Source: Sycobia sp. Sy_11
Lineage: Eukaryota > Arthropoda > Insecta > Hymenoptera > Epichrysomallidae
DNA length: 64,000 nucleotides
NCBI GenBank assembly: GCA_018907035.1
Contig: JACCIC010000002.1
Span: 4,595,001 to 4,659,000 of the forward strand
Reading direction: 5' to 3'
Positions within the stretch are counted from its first letter, which is position 1. Every line of letters begins with the position of its first letter. The notes under the pieces were generated by a model. That model worked only from the letters and a program-made list of their open reading frames with translations. It was not told the origin of the DNA and did not search any database. Both the position numbers and the translations under genes were made by a program. This document shows positions 38,122-51,306 of this stretch, piece after piece.

Positions 38122-39079
38122 GTGGGGAAGCTGAACAAAGAATTTATTCAGAGAAAAAAATAGGTTTGTTTTAATATAAATGTGGAAAAGGTAGCTATGT
38201 TGATATTTTGTAACTGACAGCAGTGAACCATATCGATATCAACTTCGATTCTACCTATGTTTCATTAAAATGCAATGAAATGTTTTCCTCTACGAAATAT
38301 TGAATTGTCAGGGTAAAAAAGCCTGCATTATAACATTGTGCGTAAAGTACAGCCAGTGAAGTCTGCGCACAAAGAGCAATTATCAACGGGTATCTATAAC
38401 GCAATAGATTGCCATCTTTGGCACATCATATTATATACCGCGTTTCCATTGTCTGCTTTTGAACTCGATCTTGAAAACCACCGAGCAGGGGCGCGCTCTC
38501 GCTCCGATTTCAATTAAGTCTCGAGCTCGCCATTTTCTTACCCCGTATCGTCGAAGTTTATGGTGCACACACACAAATATATATATATACGCATATTGTA
38601 CCCGATACGCGACGAGCGAGGCCGTAAAATTCGACGGTTGCGGGGAAGAGCCGAATATATATTTATATATAGCGATACGTAGAAAAGCCAAATTACCAAG
38701 ACCGAGTTATACATACACGCATTGCGAACGACGCTAATGCAGTGTTACAGAAGATTCTGGTAATCCGTTATTGCGACATTTCTTTGTGCGCCTAGGTACA
38801 TTAAATTTAATGGGAATTTTTTTTTATCCTTTCTTTTTCTTTTTTAACACGAGCCACACAGTATATAAAATGGAGGATCTACGCGCTCTATACCTTTTTT
38901 TTTGTTCGAGGCACGAACTGTCTCGTTCTGGTTCAACCGCGCCGTTCCTCATAGTTCTGGCTCTCAAAATCGATTCTTGCTCGTCTATATGTATATACAT
39001 CTGTATTGGTACACGAGATGTAATGCTCTTTTGTATTAGGCCATTACTGCATCGGTCGTTCGACACGTATAATTATATG

Positions 39080-39126
<47 letters not shown>

Positions 39127-40574
39127 ATATGATATATGCCATAGAAGTAATATTGGCATCGACGAAAGGTGGCACTATTGCGGATAGTCCATTTGAAGAT
39201 GTACACACAGTATTTGATTCGGTGCACTGTATAATTATGTGCGAGTATAAATACATAAATAGAATTATGAAGCACAACTGGATAAAAAAAATTTGGGACG
39301 TGTGCTAAAAAAAAAACTGTATGTCCCAGTAACGTTTACTCTCGGAAAAAACAAGGTTATACATTATCCCGTGGTTTCGGTATGGGCTAAAGCATTAACG
39401 GTCAAGCTCCGTCAAAGCGAGAGCAAGAGTGATGGAAGTGATGGTCAGCGCTCGAGCCAGGTCGTTCGTGAATGTCATTCATATTATGCTAACATTATTG
39501 CAATGAATCGATAAGCAATTGCTGCAGCTTTAAAAAGTATCCGCACGTATTACACTTAGAAATTTGCAGTAGAATAAAAGTTACAGCAGTCCTTCCGGAA
39601 GATAGTCCGGATGCACACCCGAAGCTGCATGGAGGGTTCTGACACGCCGAATCGATTTTTCGAGGTCCCCAGCAGAAAAGCGACCATTTTTGGAACTTTT
39701 TTCGTAAAAACTTTATAGATTTGGCTGTGAGACTTGGCCACTTCAATAAATAACTAGATTTTAACTAGTGTTAGAGTAGTAGAGCGCTTGGTGTCTTACT
39801 TATTTTCTGCAACATCCAAATTTTCAGATTAAGCCGGCCTATTGCAACTGTAGGCTGGATTGCTCTATAAAGTATCTAAACCTGATCAACGTCAGTTCGA
39901 TAAGTTTTTTTTCGGGTTCTCTGCTTGAAATATGAATTTGCCAAATAAATTAAAATAGAATTATTTCTGGAATTTAATATAGTCACATATTGAAATTTTT
40001 ATTTTGGGCGCAAAATGGAATGGACCTCATCTTGGAAATGGTTAATTTTTCGGCCTGGTATCGAGGGGATCTTAAATTTGATACCAGATCCTGTTTCTGC
40101 ATGCGCCTGTATTTGCCAAAGAACTTTGTGCATCGAACTACCTAGATATACATACAGGGATCAACAATCTTGTATCAAAATTTTTTTTTGTTCACCATAC
40201 GTACTTAAGCCGATTGAATACATCTATTCGAGCAGTCTCCCGATGGGAGATTTGTTACAAAATACGCAATTCCATTCTTCATATACAAGTATTATATAAT
40301 GCTTAAAAGACGCATTAATTAACACTTGGATGGTGACATCCAATTGTTCAAAATTATACTTTAAGCGAACCGAAAATGTCCAACTCTCCCCGCCCCCCCT
40401 CCGCCGCACGAAGATACAAGGCTTAAATTAAGTCATCATAACATTAACGATTCGATATGTACATCGACGCAATCGATCGACATGTTACAGGCATCCCGTG
40501 AGATCGAAATCGTTTCGAGGCGAAAGATTTTCACATACGCGCGCGTGTACGGAGTGACAGAGATAACATGACAT

Positions 40575-40628
<54 letters not shown>

Positions 40629-40805
40629 TGCATAATTTACGGTGTGAGATTACAGAATATCTGGGTCTAGGTCTAATGCGTTACTCACCGTCGATCGATA
40701 AATGTATTGATAAATATTGCCGGTATAATGTATCCGATGATGAATGGACGAACGATCATCAGATCTTGTGCGAGATTATATGCACTGTGCGTATATACAT
40801 ATATA

Positions 40806-40844
<39 letters not shown>

Positions 40845-42450
40845 CTCCCTGTTATTAGACAATTAATGCACACGCGTGTCCGCGTGATATCTTTCCAATG
40901 AATATTTGACTTATTTGGGACTTGCGATGATCAAGAAACTCATATGTCACTGTTAGAAGTCTATTGAAATTCATGATAGATATATATCATATATATTATG
41001 AATTTCCCTATATAAAATTAAATACCCTTATATATATAGGGGTTTGCATTGACTATAAGGTTCCATAAATTCTGTACTTTCTACGGTGATGTTTGGATTA
41101 GGACACCTGCATCAATTTCGGTGATTTTCATTGAACGTTCCGTTTACCTATCCGAAACGAATTCCTGCAGGATTTGTAGATATTATAGTAAAAATAATAT
41201 TGCTGAGTGAAATTAAGATTTGATCATGAAACAAAAAAATCGTTTATAGATGTTAGTTTGTTTAAAATCGGTATATTTCAACTGAACCAATATATAGAAC
41301 CTATTTTTTTTTTTTACCAATGGATAAAATTTACAAAGGCATAAAACGTACTCATAATTTTATAATACTTGTACACAAATACATTGAACCGCAAAACCGC
41401 ATTTCTTAATTTATATACACATAGATTTATACGCCAATGCGTAAAAAAAGTAGAAAAATATTAATTACGATGTATTTCGACTTTACAAACAAATAGACTT
41501 ATAATGGAGTCTCCTCTTCAACTTGCTTATAAAAATCGTATCGACTTCCTCTTGCCAATACGTAGATCCTCAATGAGATAAACCCGGTAAATGACGAGCG
41601 TCTTCATAAATATGTAATTTTTTGCAATTCCGTCGCGCGTCGCGAACCGTTCGCGAGGATGATTCCGTCATCCCCAGACTATCCGGAATGAGATCTTATT
41701 TTTTCGAATACTCTGGATAGCATGTGCCATATATCCAAAAAATGAAAAAAAATTTTTTTTTGAAACGTTAACAATTACAGCAATCTTAATGGCTATAATA
41801 TAATGTATGGATTTTAGGCTTATTTTACTTATTGTTATAATAATTTATACTTTGATTTTTTCTTCAAAAATAGAGATTTAGAGTTAGAAGAGAAAAATAA
41901 AGAAATAGCTGGCAGAAATGTTCGAATAACCGACCTTCATATAAAAATCGATTAACATATTTATTAATAATTATCTATTAATGATCTTACCAATAAATTG
42001 TTAGTATAAATATCGCATGATCATAAATTATAATTATATTTTGTATAATTAAAGAATTTGAATATTCACTATATATTTGTATATTAATTCAATATGCTAA
42101 TTTCTTAATTTAATTTTCAATTATGATGTCAATTACGGTCGGTATTATTAAAACAATAAACTGATATTATGTTGACCACTATAGCGTCCATTTTTTTACG
42201 ACATAATAATATGGAATAACGTTCATTTAACCATCCATTTAAAGTAATGATGAAACCAATTTCTAAAAAAAAGAAAAAGAAACAACATACATAACGTACA
42301 AATTCTTCTTTTGCTTCTTTCTGTAATATTCGATATAGATCTATAGCTTCCGTATGTACTATGCCATTTTTAATTTGAAAAACTCATTTCTAATTTTCTT
42401 CGCACAAGTATTATCTCACATACACTGGCATCTTAATATATTTGTGTTTC
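38120..42450. other. mostly AT-rich non-coding stretch
   Basis: Includes a TA array at 40580-40626, a GT array at 40810-40842 and imperfect TATG/TA units at 39075-39130. Open frames of 70-95 codons at 39293-39514 and 40015-40299 are not repeats but match no family I recognise and have no paired splice-site evidence. Confidence 0.4.
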
Positions 42451-42457
42451 TTTAATT

Positions 42458-42458
<1 letters not shown>

Positions 42459-42488
<30 letters not shown>
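42459..42488. repeat. poly-T run of 30
   Basis: Thirty consecutive T, the longest homopolymer in the window. On the minus strand this is a poly-A run that could mark the end of a retroposed sequence, but I see no matching body or target duplication. Confidence 0.9.
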
Positions 42489-42491
<3 letters not shown>

Positions 42492-42600
42492 GAATATTAT
42501 GCTCTAATCGCAATTTTTTGTTTATTAGTTGATTAATGGTCACGACCCATATGCACGTTGCCTACAATCTCGTTCCACTTATTACATAATAATCACTGAG

Positions 42601-42603
<3 letters not shown>

Positions 42604-42640
<37 letters not shown>
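42604..42640. repeat. (AT)n microsatellite
   Basis: Perfect AT array. Confidence 0.95.
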
Positions 42641-42642
<2 letters not shown>

Positions 42643-43184
42643 ATTATAAAATCTCATAATTGTTATTATCATAAGTTATTTCGGTTGTAATAGCATAATA
42701 CACAATGCATAATGTTTTTTCTGTTGCATCACGTTCTTGCATTCTTTAGATAATACATATGCTTGTATATAATGCAAAGGACAGACGAACCATAAAATTG
42801 TTAATAAATGAATAAATAATATTACATCTTCAGATAAAAAAAATCGATTTATAAATTTATCAGATTAATGATAGGATCATTATTTTGTTTAATATACATT
42901 ATAATTAATTTATATTTGTTTCACGATTTAGTATGGGACAAAAGGAGATGAGTTATAATTTTTGATCATTGCGACGACGATACACCGGCGGCAGATTAGA
43001 ATAATGATATTAATAGAAATTTTTCAATTTTTTCAATTCAAGTTTTTAAATCATTTTTCTATAGATACAACTTTTAGTACATGGAATATTTATGAATCGG
43101 ATATGATATATATATCCGAATATAATGTGATATTCGGGTCGACGGAATAGATACATGTTTAAGCTATGCATTAGCGCGTGGCGT

Positions 43185-43185
<1 letters not shown>

Positions 43186-43257
<72 letters not shown>
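43186..43257. repeat. (GT)n microsatellite
   Basis: Perfect GT array of 36 units, about 300 bp upstream of the first recognised Duox exon and inside the preceding intron. Confidence 0.95.
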
Positions 43258-43259
<2 letters not shown>

Positions 43260-43552
43260 CTCGATGAGCGAATCTCAAAGATGTTTATTTGTATAATTTA
43301 ACCTTAGAAGTCTTTTACTTGTTTATTTGCAATTGTCCATAATGCTCGAAGGGGACTCCCCGTGATATATATAGTTATGTATATTTTTCAATAATTATTG
43401 CCCAAATAAAAATATTGCTAACAATGACGACAACTAAGATTATAACAACAACAACAACAATAATAATATCAATAACAAACCTAATAATAACAACAATAAG
43501 CATGTATATCAATGATAGTTTTTAATGTATGAATGTTTCCCCTCTGTTTCAG

Positions 43553-43633
43553 GAGCCTTCAACGGACCCGTAGAAAAGCAACGATATGACGGCTGGTACA
43601 ACAATCTGGCCCACCCTGACTGGGGCTCCGTAG
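43553..43633 (+). CDS. Duox: dual oxidase, internal exon (start of peroxidase-homology domain)
   Basis: Twenty-six full codons, beginning AFNGPVEKQRYDGWYNNLAH and ending PDWGSV. The QRYDGWYNNLAHP motif is the hallmark start of the mature extracellular region of arthropod dual oxidases, enzymes that make H2O2 at the cell surface in epithelial immunity and cuticle cross-linking. The exon follows a good acceptor (CCCCTCTGTTTCAG), and its first two bases complete a codon begun in an upstream exon. It ends one base into a codon at a GC donor (GTAG/GCAAGT); joining to 46252 restores GAT (Asp), giving the conserved GSVDSRL. An in-frame ATG at 43525 lies before the acceptor and encodes no signal peptide, so the start codon should lie in an unidentified upstream exon. 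Confidence 0.95.
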
Positions 43634-43641
43634 GCAAGTAT
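43634..43641 (+). other. GC splice donor of Duox intron (GC-AG intron)
   Basis: The donor reads G/GCAAGTAT. Only this site keeps the conserved valine and restores the aspartate codon across the junction with the acceptor at 46250-46251 (CTCTGTAG). The nearest GT alternative, the GTAGGC at 43630, would drop the conserved valine and shift the frame. The remaining donor (AAGT after GC) matches the strong consensus typical of GC-AG introns. Confidence 0.85.
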
Positions 43642-43720
43642 CTCACATAACGCGCAAGCATCGATTACACATATGTTGTACATTCCCTCGTACTATATTA
43701 TACCTTACTCCGACCCTGGT

Positions 43721-43722
<2 letters not shown>

Positions 43723-43769
<47 letters not shown>
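43723..43769. repeat. (TA)n microsatellite in Duox intron
   Basis: Perfect TA array 90 bases after the GC donor. Confidence 0.95.
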
Positions 43770-43771
<2 letters not shown>

Positions 43772-46251
43772 CTCGTATCGGCTCCTTCTTCCTGACACGA
43801 CGTTTTATCGCTCTTATATAGGACGCGCGAATTACAACGGTTAAAGTCTCGAGCGAGTTTTGAATTTTGCTAAAACTTTGAGAATGTATAAGCGTTATCT
43901 CGCGCTCACTCATTCAGTCCTTCGTCCTAATAACATTTAGAAGAAAGTTAGCGAAAGACGTCAGAGAGGATAACGAGTGCGCTGAACCAATAATGAATAT
44001 TATGAGATATTAGCTGATTGGGAGATAATTTAATTATAATTTTAAAAGAAGGTAAAAAAGAGAAAATTTAGACGGCCGCTGAAGTTTTAGTATGATGTGG
44101 ACTTGCACTTATTAGGTAGAAATTGTTTAAAAGTATTTCTTTAAAGTTTACATGCAAATATTAACAGGTTACATTTTTAAAATAATTTTTAATAATTCCT
44201 TTTGAGGAACTTAGCTAAAATTTTTATTTTGTTTTTAATCGATATTTCGCCCGTGAGGTCAGTGATAAAGTTCTAAGCGGTAGTGAATTGTCCATTGACC
44301 TAGTAAGATGAATGTGCCCATAACAGAAATATATCACTTATATAATTAACATCAGTATCCGTGATACGTATTATATTCATTTTAGGAATTATAAGGGGAC
44401 GTTGAAAAAACAAATTGACGGTCACAGTACGACGAAGATTTTTCTCGGTGCATTGCTAATGGCGGTAGACTGTTGAGCGAGGTAGCTGACACCGAGAGAG
44501 AGAAAAAAATGAACGATACCGTTAAAATGAGTATAAAATGAAAAAATACACAATTTTATGCGGGCCGCGTCATGAAACGAAGCATATTTTACTCGACTAA
44601 TTCGGTTTAAAGCAATAATGATGACAACGCGTTGTTAATTCAGATATTAGCTCCCTTCGAAGCAAAATAATTAATATCACATTCGTTTTTATGCGGAACG
44701 CAAATTCGACTCGTAAGTTGCGAAATAGGATGACGCGAGGCCGTGACGACGTTTGACCACGAATTCTCGCGAGCTCGACATAGTCAAAAATTCAGTTTGC
44801 AGTACTGCTATATTTCTGTACAGAACGCCGGTCTTCATTGGTTTCCGTCGCTAACGTCTGTTAAAGCGACATTCTAAACAGGATTGAGCAGAGCGTAAAA
44901 ATTAATTAGTTACAAAAAATTTTCAGTACAATAACGAATAAAAGGCAAATTCGATCATTTTAGCATAAACTAGCGTGTAAAAATAGGATTAGAACGAAGT
45001 GAATTTACACTATCGTTGAAAACTGCATATTGATAATAAGAAATTAAAATTATTTTCGAACTGGTCCATGACAGGTAATAATAAAGAATAACAAAACCAT
45101 ATAATTACAAATAATTGATTGATCGAAGACTCGCTATACATTTGATGAAAACATGTACTATGAAATCAGATTAAAATCATGATATGACATAACTTGAATT
45201 ATTTCATCAAGAATTCGATTTCTTCACCAATAACTGTGTCGACCGCATTCTTTTTTTTTTGTTGAAAAATTTAAATCATTTACTTTTAACAGAAGAACAC
45301 GTAATTTATAATAATAGGTACATTTTTTGTTATGAGTGGCATCTTAAATGACATCTTTTAAATGAAAGTCTCAAATTTATACTTTTTCCAACTGGATATA
45401 TCATTATGCTATGCCATTAAGCAAACTAAAGAGGTCGACAGTGCAAGTAGAAGAAAAATTGTTTTCAAAAAAAAATCAAAGTTGTCTTATCTCAAAGCCT
45501 AGCTCTACGAACAGGTCGAATTAATAATTTGAGTCTCAATGTTTTCAACGCATGGGGTAATAATATTTTTTACGTTTTATCGGTCCGGAAAAGGTACTGG
45601 TTTTACTGCTATTATTACGATGAACAAAGCAACTTAATTATACCCTAATTTCAGCGATGATGTTCATAATGGAAAAATACATTTCTTACAGATATACAGT
45701 TGATTCTAATTGAAGATATTATTATATACATATATACATATATATGCAATTATGTATAATTTTTATTGCATAAATCAACGTAAAATTGTCGCGAACGAGG
45801 CATCCCTTAGAAATAGACGATATAATCAATGGAGGGAAGATAAAAGAACAATGCGACTATCGAATTTGTCATTTCCAGCACATATACTTGTTTAAAATTT
45901 TGTTAACCATCTATAAAAGATAAAAAAAAAAAAATATAACTGAAGCGCGATATATTTTTATTTATGCATTTGTTCTTCTTAAGACATGTAGATATCACAA
46001 AAAAAAGCAGGAAAAAAATCCCGAGTTCCTCGTGCTCTCGTGGCGCCTTCGGCGATTTTTAACGATCTCTGCGCAAAGATGCCCGTGGACCGCGAGAAAT
46101 GCACGAGGCAGGGGAGGGGCGGGGAAAAGCATCGTAAAAGCCATACCGGCCTAAACGTCGAGACCTACCCTCCTCCCCCCGCCAACGCTCCCGTCCCACC
46201 CCCTTCCATCGACCGAACGCACGTTGGATTAATGACCGTCCCGCTCTGTAG

Positions 46252-46413
46252 ATAGCAGGCTGATACGTAAAGTGCCGGCTGCCTATTACGACGGGGTCTA
46301 CACGATGGCAGGCCAGGACAGGCCGTCGCCCCGCAAGCTGAGCGACCTCTTCATGCAGGGCGAGGACGGACTGCCGTCGGTCGGCAACAAGACCGCCCTC
46401 TTCGCCTTCTTCG
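46252..46413 (+). CDS. Duox: dual oxidase, internal exon (peroxidase-homology domain)
   Basis: Fifty-three full codons plus split codons at both ends. It continues the conserved Duox order: (D)SRLIRKVPAAYYDGVYTM, then AGQDRPSPRKLSDLFMQ, then EDGLPSVGNKTALFAFF. The segment NKTALFAFFG leads into the region that carries the distal haem site in canonical peroxidases, and NKT is a potential N-glycosylation site. Acceptor CTCTGTAG/AT; donor G/GTGAGTAC. Both bounding introns are phase 1. Codon third positions are strongly G/C, unlike the AT-rich introns. A CpG-rich segment of about 230 bp (46020-46250) lies immediately before the exon and is taken as intronic. Confidence 0.97.
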
Positions 46414-48112
46414 GTGAGTACACTCGACGTCACTCTCTCCTCTCTCTCTCTCTCTCCATTTATCTTCTTCGAATATCTCCAAAACTATGTCGGTTTGAGA
46501 AAAAAAAACGGAAGAGACCATGATTCTTTAAAAAATGAAAGGAGCTATCGAAAGGATAGATCCAATTGGAGCTATTTTAGTTTATAATTCTTTAATAACT
46601 CTATTGTTTTATTAAAACTACTATTTTTTGTTGATTATTTAAAGAGTATATGTTATCCAAATTTTTCTTTTAACGCTCGGCCTTTGAACCTGTTCAAATC
46701 ACCTTTTTCGTTTCCTGAATGACTTTTATTCTCTTTGATTTTTGTTCATTTTCCTACTGATTTTTTGACTCAAGATTGCTCTAGTAATACGTTATTAGCT
46801 CAAAAATCAAGGCTAATGTTAAAAGAGTTACAATCGTCTTATATTTGGACGTATTTTGAGTAGCAGCAAAAAATAGTGACTTCAGTTTAAAACAAATAAT
46901 CTTGAGTGATTCAGTAACTCAGTAACTCAGGGGATGTTAGTAACATTCTGGACAAAAAAATCATGTCTGTTCTTTAACAATAAGCTTTAAGAATAAGCTA
47001 AAAGTTATTCTTAAACGGCGTAGTTTTGCAGAATATTCCTGTTCTAAGTCAAATGGGATACCCTATACGTATGTATGTATATATATAGGAACAAGGAAAC
47101 ATTCATAATGTTATGGATATGCGAGACCCTTAAAAAATAATATTATAGTCTAGTACAGCATTTACATGATCAAATGTACATATGTATTATGATTACATAT
47201 AATATATATTTTTATACCTAATTACTATAGTCATATGTCATTTTGTATCATCCAACTTATGGAATATTTTTTCTTGCATACAATTTGAGAATATGTGCAA
47301 TTTCATTATTCTATCGATCAAGCAACAAACATATTGTTTAAAATAGTATTATACGTGGACAAAGAATTATGTTATATAATTTATGTATATCTATTCTATA
47401 CTTTTTTAACGTTCCAAATAAATTTCTCCAGCGATATGAAAATGAGAAAATTTTGAAAAGTAGTTCTTTATGTCATTATTTATGTTCAAATTTGTATAGC
47501 TTTAACACTAACTAACAATTGTGCTTCAAATTTCATAGTAATATAAAATAGATTCAAATTATGAATGCAATTACTAAAATGTCTAATAAAATAATAATAT
47601 AATATTCTTTAAAATGTAGAACAGTTTTCGATGATTGTTAAACCATCATTGCTTCGAACTTCCATTCAATCTTCTTATGACTCAATTTTCTTTGGCCAAG
47701 TATTCTATACATAAATAGATTTTGAAAAGAGGATTTGAAGCTCGAATTATTCGGTTCATGAGCTGAATCTATAGTTCGTGCCTGATCCGAAATGGATTTT
47801 ATCGCCTATACTTCATTGGGATAAAATTATTTTTCTTAATTTTGATATTCACGACTCTCTGAAATATTTTCGGCCGCTAGTTGAAGCAACTACTAATTTG
47901 ACTTTGATAGGATTAAGCTATCTTCAATACTGTACACGATTTCAGCTGCGTTTTCCACTTTTTCCATTATCAGTAACAGTAAGAAATATCCCTATAAATC
48001 CTAGCTGATGATATTTAATAGGTTTTCCTCTGAAAGTAGTTGTTTCAAAACAGTCATTTTTCATCTCTAGGGTTTATACGAGAATTCGCATTCGATTGTA
48101 CTTTAGAAACTC

Positions 48113-48115
<3 letters not shown>

Positions 48116-48157
<42 letters not shown>
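48116..48157. repeat. (TA)n microsatellite in Duox intron
   Basis: Perfect TA array. Confidence 0.95.
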
Positions 48158-48162
<5 letters not shown>

Positions 48163-50842
48163 TTTATAATTAATATATGGCGCGCTAAGAAAAAGGTTCG
48201 GCTTACGAAAATCGTGGCTTAAAGCGCCGCATTAATAATTGCATAATTATACGATGCATCGCGTCGAACAATATATTAGCGGATTCTTAATTATAATTCT
48301 AATTAAAGCCACGCGTGCGCCACCCGCGCCGCGCCGCGCTGCGCAATACAATCGAGGCGGGCTGCATCTCGAGGACTGATAATCACACGCCGATGCCCGA
48401 CGATGGAGCGATAAGAACGCGAGAGCGCGCTTTTTTCTTCTTCTCATTCCCCTTCTTCTTTTAATGCAGAGGCACGGCGATTAAATCGCTAAAGGATTGG
48501 AGATTCATGGCCCATTATACGCGCGCGAGCCGCGCGTGGGCGGGTACGTCGTTTAGCTTCGAGCGTCGGTGGAACGAGGCACTCGATGTTTACGGAAATT
48601 ACCTCGCATACGTATTTTCGTTGTTGCTCACGAAGCCGCCTAAAAAGAATTTTTTTGATGCAGTCTAGAATGAACATTTTTGGTTGATGAATTTTTAGAT
48701 ACGTTCGTTACGGTAATTATAATTAACAATAGCGATGTTATAAAGGCTTTTTTAAAAAATGATATACGGTTCCGTGTCTCATTTGCTAAATTTAAACGTG
48801 ACGCCATGACCCCCAAGGCTCGCAAAAGCACCATATAATCAGCTAGGACAAAGCAATACGTATAATAAGATTTATAAAAAAAAATCTATAAGAAAATGTG
48901 AAAATTAAACTCATCGAATTCTGTATAAGAATGACTGATAATATAAGAAGAAGAACTTCTCTAATAAGAATGAATGCATTCGCGCACTCCATCGGCTAGC
49001 AGAAGCGAAAAATTATAGGTTATGTCGGATTGTCATCCTGTAGGGAGAGATCAGATAACAAATATCTCTTTTTGATTGGAAGTCCAAAACTTTGGCCTAG
49101 TCAACAGAGAGCGGATAAAGATGATTTAGAGAGGGAAACACAAATAAAAAACACACAAGTAAATGTGAACGCTTCATATATTTTAAGGCAGGCACGTTTT
49201 GTGAAAAAGCTTTGAGAAACTGTCCGAACACTCTCTAGAGCTTCAGTGATATTTGGGATCCAATACAGAATTACAGCTAAGGTCATCGTTTTGCTGTGGC
49301 CTGATTGAAAATAATGTTAGAAGAGTTTTTTTTATTACGATTTTTTCTTTATTGGAAATGGATACCAAACGATATTTTAACATAGTGATGTCACGAGTTG
49401 TCTTCATCGTGATCGTTTGTTTTTGCACGCTTTTGCTACATTTAAATTTTATCATTCTTATCAAAATTAATTGCGCAGTTTTGCATATCGCTGCTATTCG
49501 GAATCACCACATAATATAGGAAAATCAAGCCGCTGTATCTCGGACTTGTCTCGTTAAAAAAGCCATTCTAGGTTTTTTTCCTATCGTAGTCGATATTTCA
49601 TCACTGTCATAATCCCGTCTTATACATTTCATATTATAGACAAGTGTAGGGTTGCATGAAATTCAGCGTTTCTATAGAATGGTTTTCAGTCCTTTCACTT
49701 CCTTGGTTTTCGATTTTAGAAATCTCTGTGTTAGAGCAACCCGGTCTATTGTTATATTAAAAATGGATAGAACGCGAGTTGTTGTTGGAAAAAATATTTT
49801 TGTATACAGGAAGTGCTCTTGCACCGTTGTATTGACTATTCGACGAAGAGTGGGCGAGCTGTTCGCCCACTTCAAATAAGTTGATCGTCGAAAACTTCTG
49901 CATACCACTACCTCTGTGTGACAGTTGTCTGGCCATAACATTCATTGGACATAAAATGTATAAATTTCATTCGAACAGTATATATATATATATATCAATT
50001 CGCAATTATGGGTTTGTAACGTGTAGAATGTGGTTAGATGCAGTTCTTCAAATGAAAGGAATTTTAGCATCCAAAATCCACTGTTCATGGCATATAAAAG
50101 GAGGCTACATTGAACAAGAAAACTGTGATTACATTCAAAATGAACCCTCTACTACAGCTTTAAGATCTACCGTCTTTTTCATTCAAAGACATGGTACTTC
50201 CATACTTATAACATTATGATTATTGTTTACGTTGTGTAACTCAATGACAGTTTTTAATGAAAATCCAATAATTTTTTTAATGGATTGATAAAATAATTAA
50301 CATTTTTAGCAAACATTTTTGAATGTCCGGTAGAACGTGGTTTATTTTCGAGGTAATCCATAACGTTATCTAACTCAATTTGGACAAAACTCATCAAGTT
50401 CATCCAACAGTTGCTGATTGTTGTGTGAATTGAAGTGATGAAAGAATATTTCTAGATATGTATACAGAATGTAACTGTATATAAAAATATATGACTTCAT
50501 TAAAATTCGTAATATTGGTAACTGTGTAGCTTTGAATTTGAAGAATTGCATTAAGTGCCAGATTTTATATTCTTTATATTCTAAAGGAACAGCAGTTTTA
50601 CCATTTATCCACAAAGGATTATATCCATTTGATTACTAAATTGCACGTGTAAAATTGAGCTGTACTGAAATTTGTCTATGCACAATTTATATACATACAT
50701 ACATGCATTAGGTAAACCGTTCTATTATACACATGTAAAGCAAGTACCGTCTATGTCGGCGTAAACCGGTTTGGCCGGTATAAAGCCCGCTTTTGGGGCG
50801 AGCCGCTCGCCCACCGAGCGCGATCACCGCAGTGGGATGTAC

Positions 50843-50856
<14 letters not shown>

Positions 50857-50896
<40 letters not shown>
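50857..50896. repeat. (TA)n array upstream of Duox exon 51032
   Basis: TA array ending 135 bases before the exon. With the array at 51255-51304 it brackets the exon. Confidence 0.95.
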
Positions 50897-50898
<2 letters not shown>

Positions 50899-51031
50899 GC
50901 ATTGTCGATGTGTCCCACCAGAGCCCCTCCGCCAAGCCTTTTCCAATCCCCAGTCAATCTGTATTGTCCGCGAATTTTTGGCTTTTGACGATGGCCCCGT
51001 ATAAACTTTTGCCCGTTTCCGCCAATAACAG

Positions 51032-51219
51032 GACAGCTGGTCACCTCGGAGATCACGATGGCGAGCGAGAGCAGCTGCCCGATCGAGTTCCATCGCATCG
51101 ACGTGGAGAAGTGCGACCCGGTCTTCGACAAGGACTGCCAGGGCAACAAGCACATACCCTTCCTGAGGGCGGACTACGATCGGCAGACCGGACGCAGTCC
51201 CAACAGCCCCCGCGAACAG
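51032..51219 (+). CDS. Duox: dual oxidase, internal exon (peroxidase-homology domain)
   Basis: Sixty-two full codons after two bases that complete a glycine codon. It reads QLVTSEITMASESSCPIEFH, then RIDVEKCDPVFDKDCQGNKH, then IPFLRADYDRQTGRSPNSPREQ. FGQLVTSEI aligns with the FGQ-LLDHDL distal haem motif of myeloperoxidase-type enzymes, but the D-H-D triplet is T-S-E. Loss of the distal histidine is a known Duox trait, so this is a family feature and not a local mutation. Three cysteines (SSC, EKC, KDC) are available for disulphides. Acceptor AATAACAG/GA; donor CAG/GTAAGA; the next intron is phase 0. Confidence 0.97.
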
Positions 51220-51242
51220 GTAAGAACTCCTTCGGATGTATG

Positions 51243-51254
<12 letters not shown>

Positions 51255-51304
<50 letters not shown>
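51255..51304. repeat. (TA)n array downstream of Duox exon 51032-51219
   Basis: Perfect TA array starting 36 bases after the exon, so close to the donor that it may fold into the splice-site region. Confidence 0.95.

Positions 51305-51306
<2 letters not shown>

Larger units (their letters stand above)
46414..51031 (+). other. Duox intron, 4.6 kb
   Basis: Phase-1 intron (GTGAGT ... AACAG). It contains TA arrays at 48116-48157 and 50857-50896 and a CpG-rich patch at 48300-48560. Open frames near 49.0-50.2 kb, on both strands, are not low complexity but were not recognised. No nested gene is called. Confidence 0.85.

Noticed and set aside
42459..42488. Poly-T run as the tail of a retroposed gene copy
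   Set aside because: No gene-like body follows on the minus strand, and I see no flanking target duplication.
43525..43552. In-frame ATG upstream of the first Duox exon as the start codon
   Set aside because: It would read through a strong acceptor (CCCCTCTGTTTCAG), and its product (MYECFPSVSG) is not a signal peptide, which this secretory-pathway protein needs.
43630..43635. GT at 43630-43631 as the splice donor
   Set aside because: Using GTAGGC would remove the conserved valine and leave the next exon out of frame; the GC donor four bases later fits perfectly.
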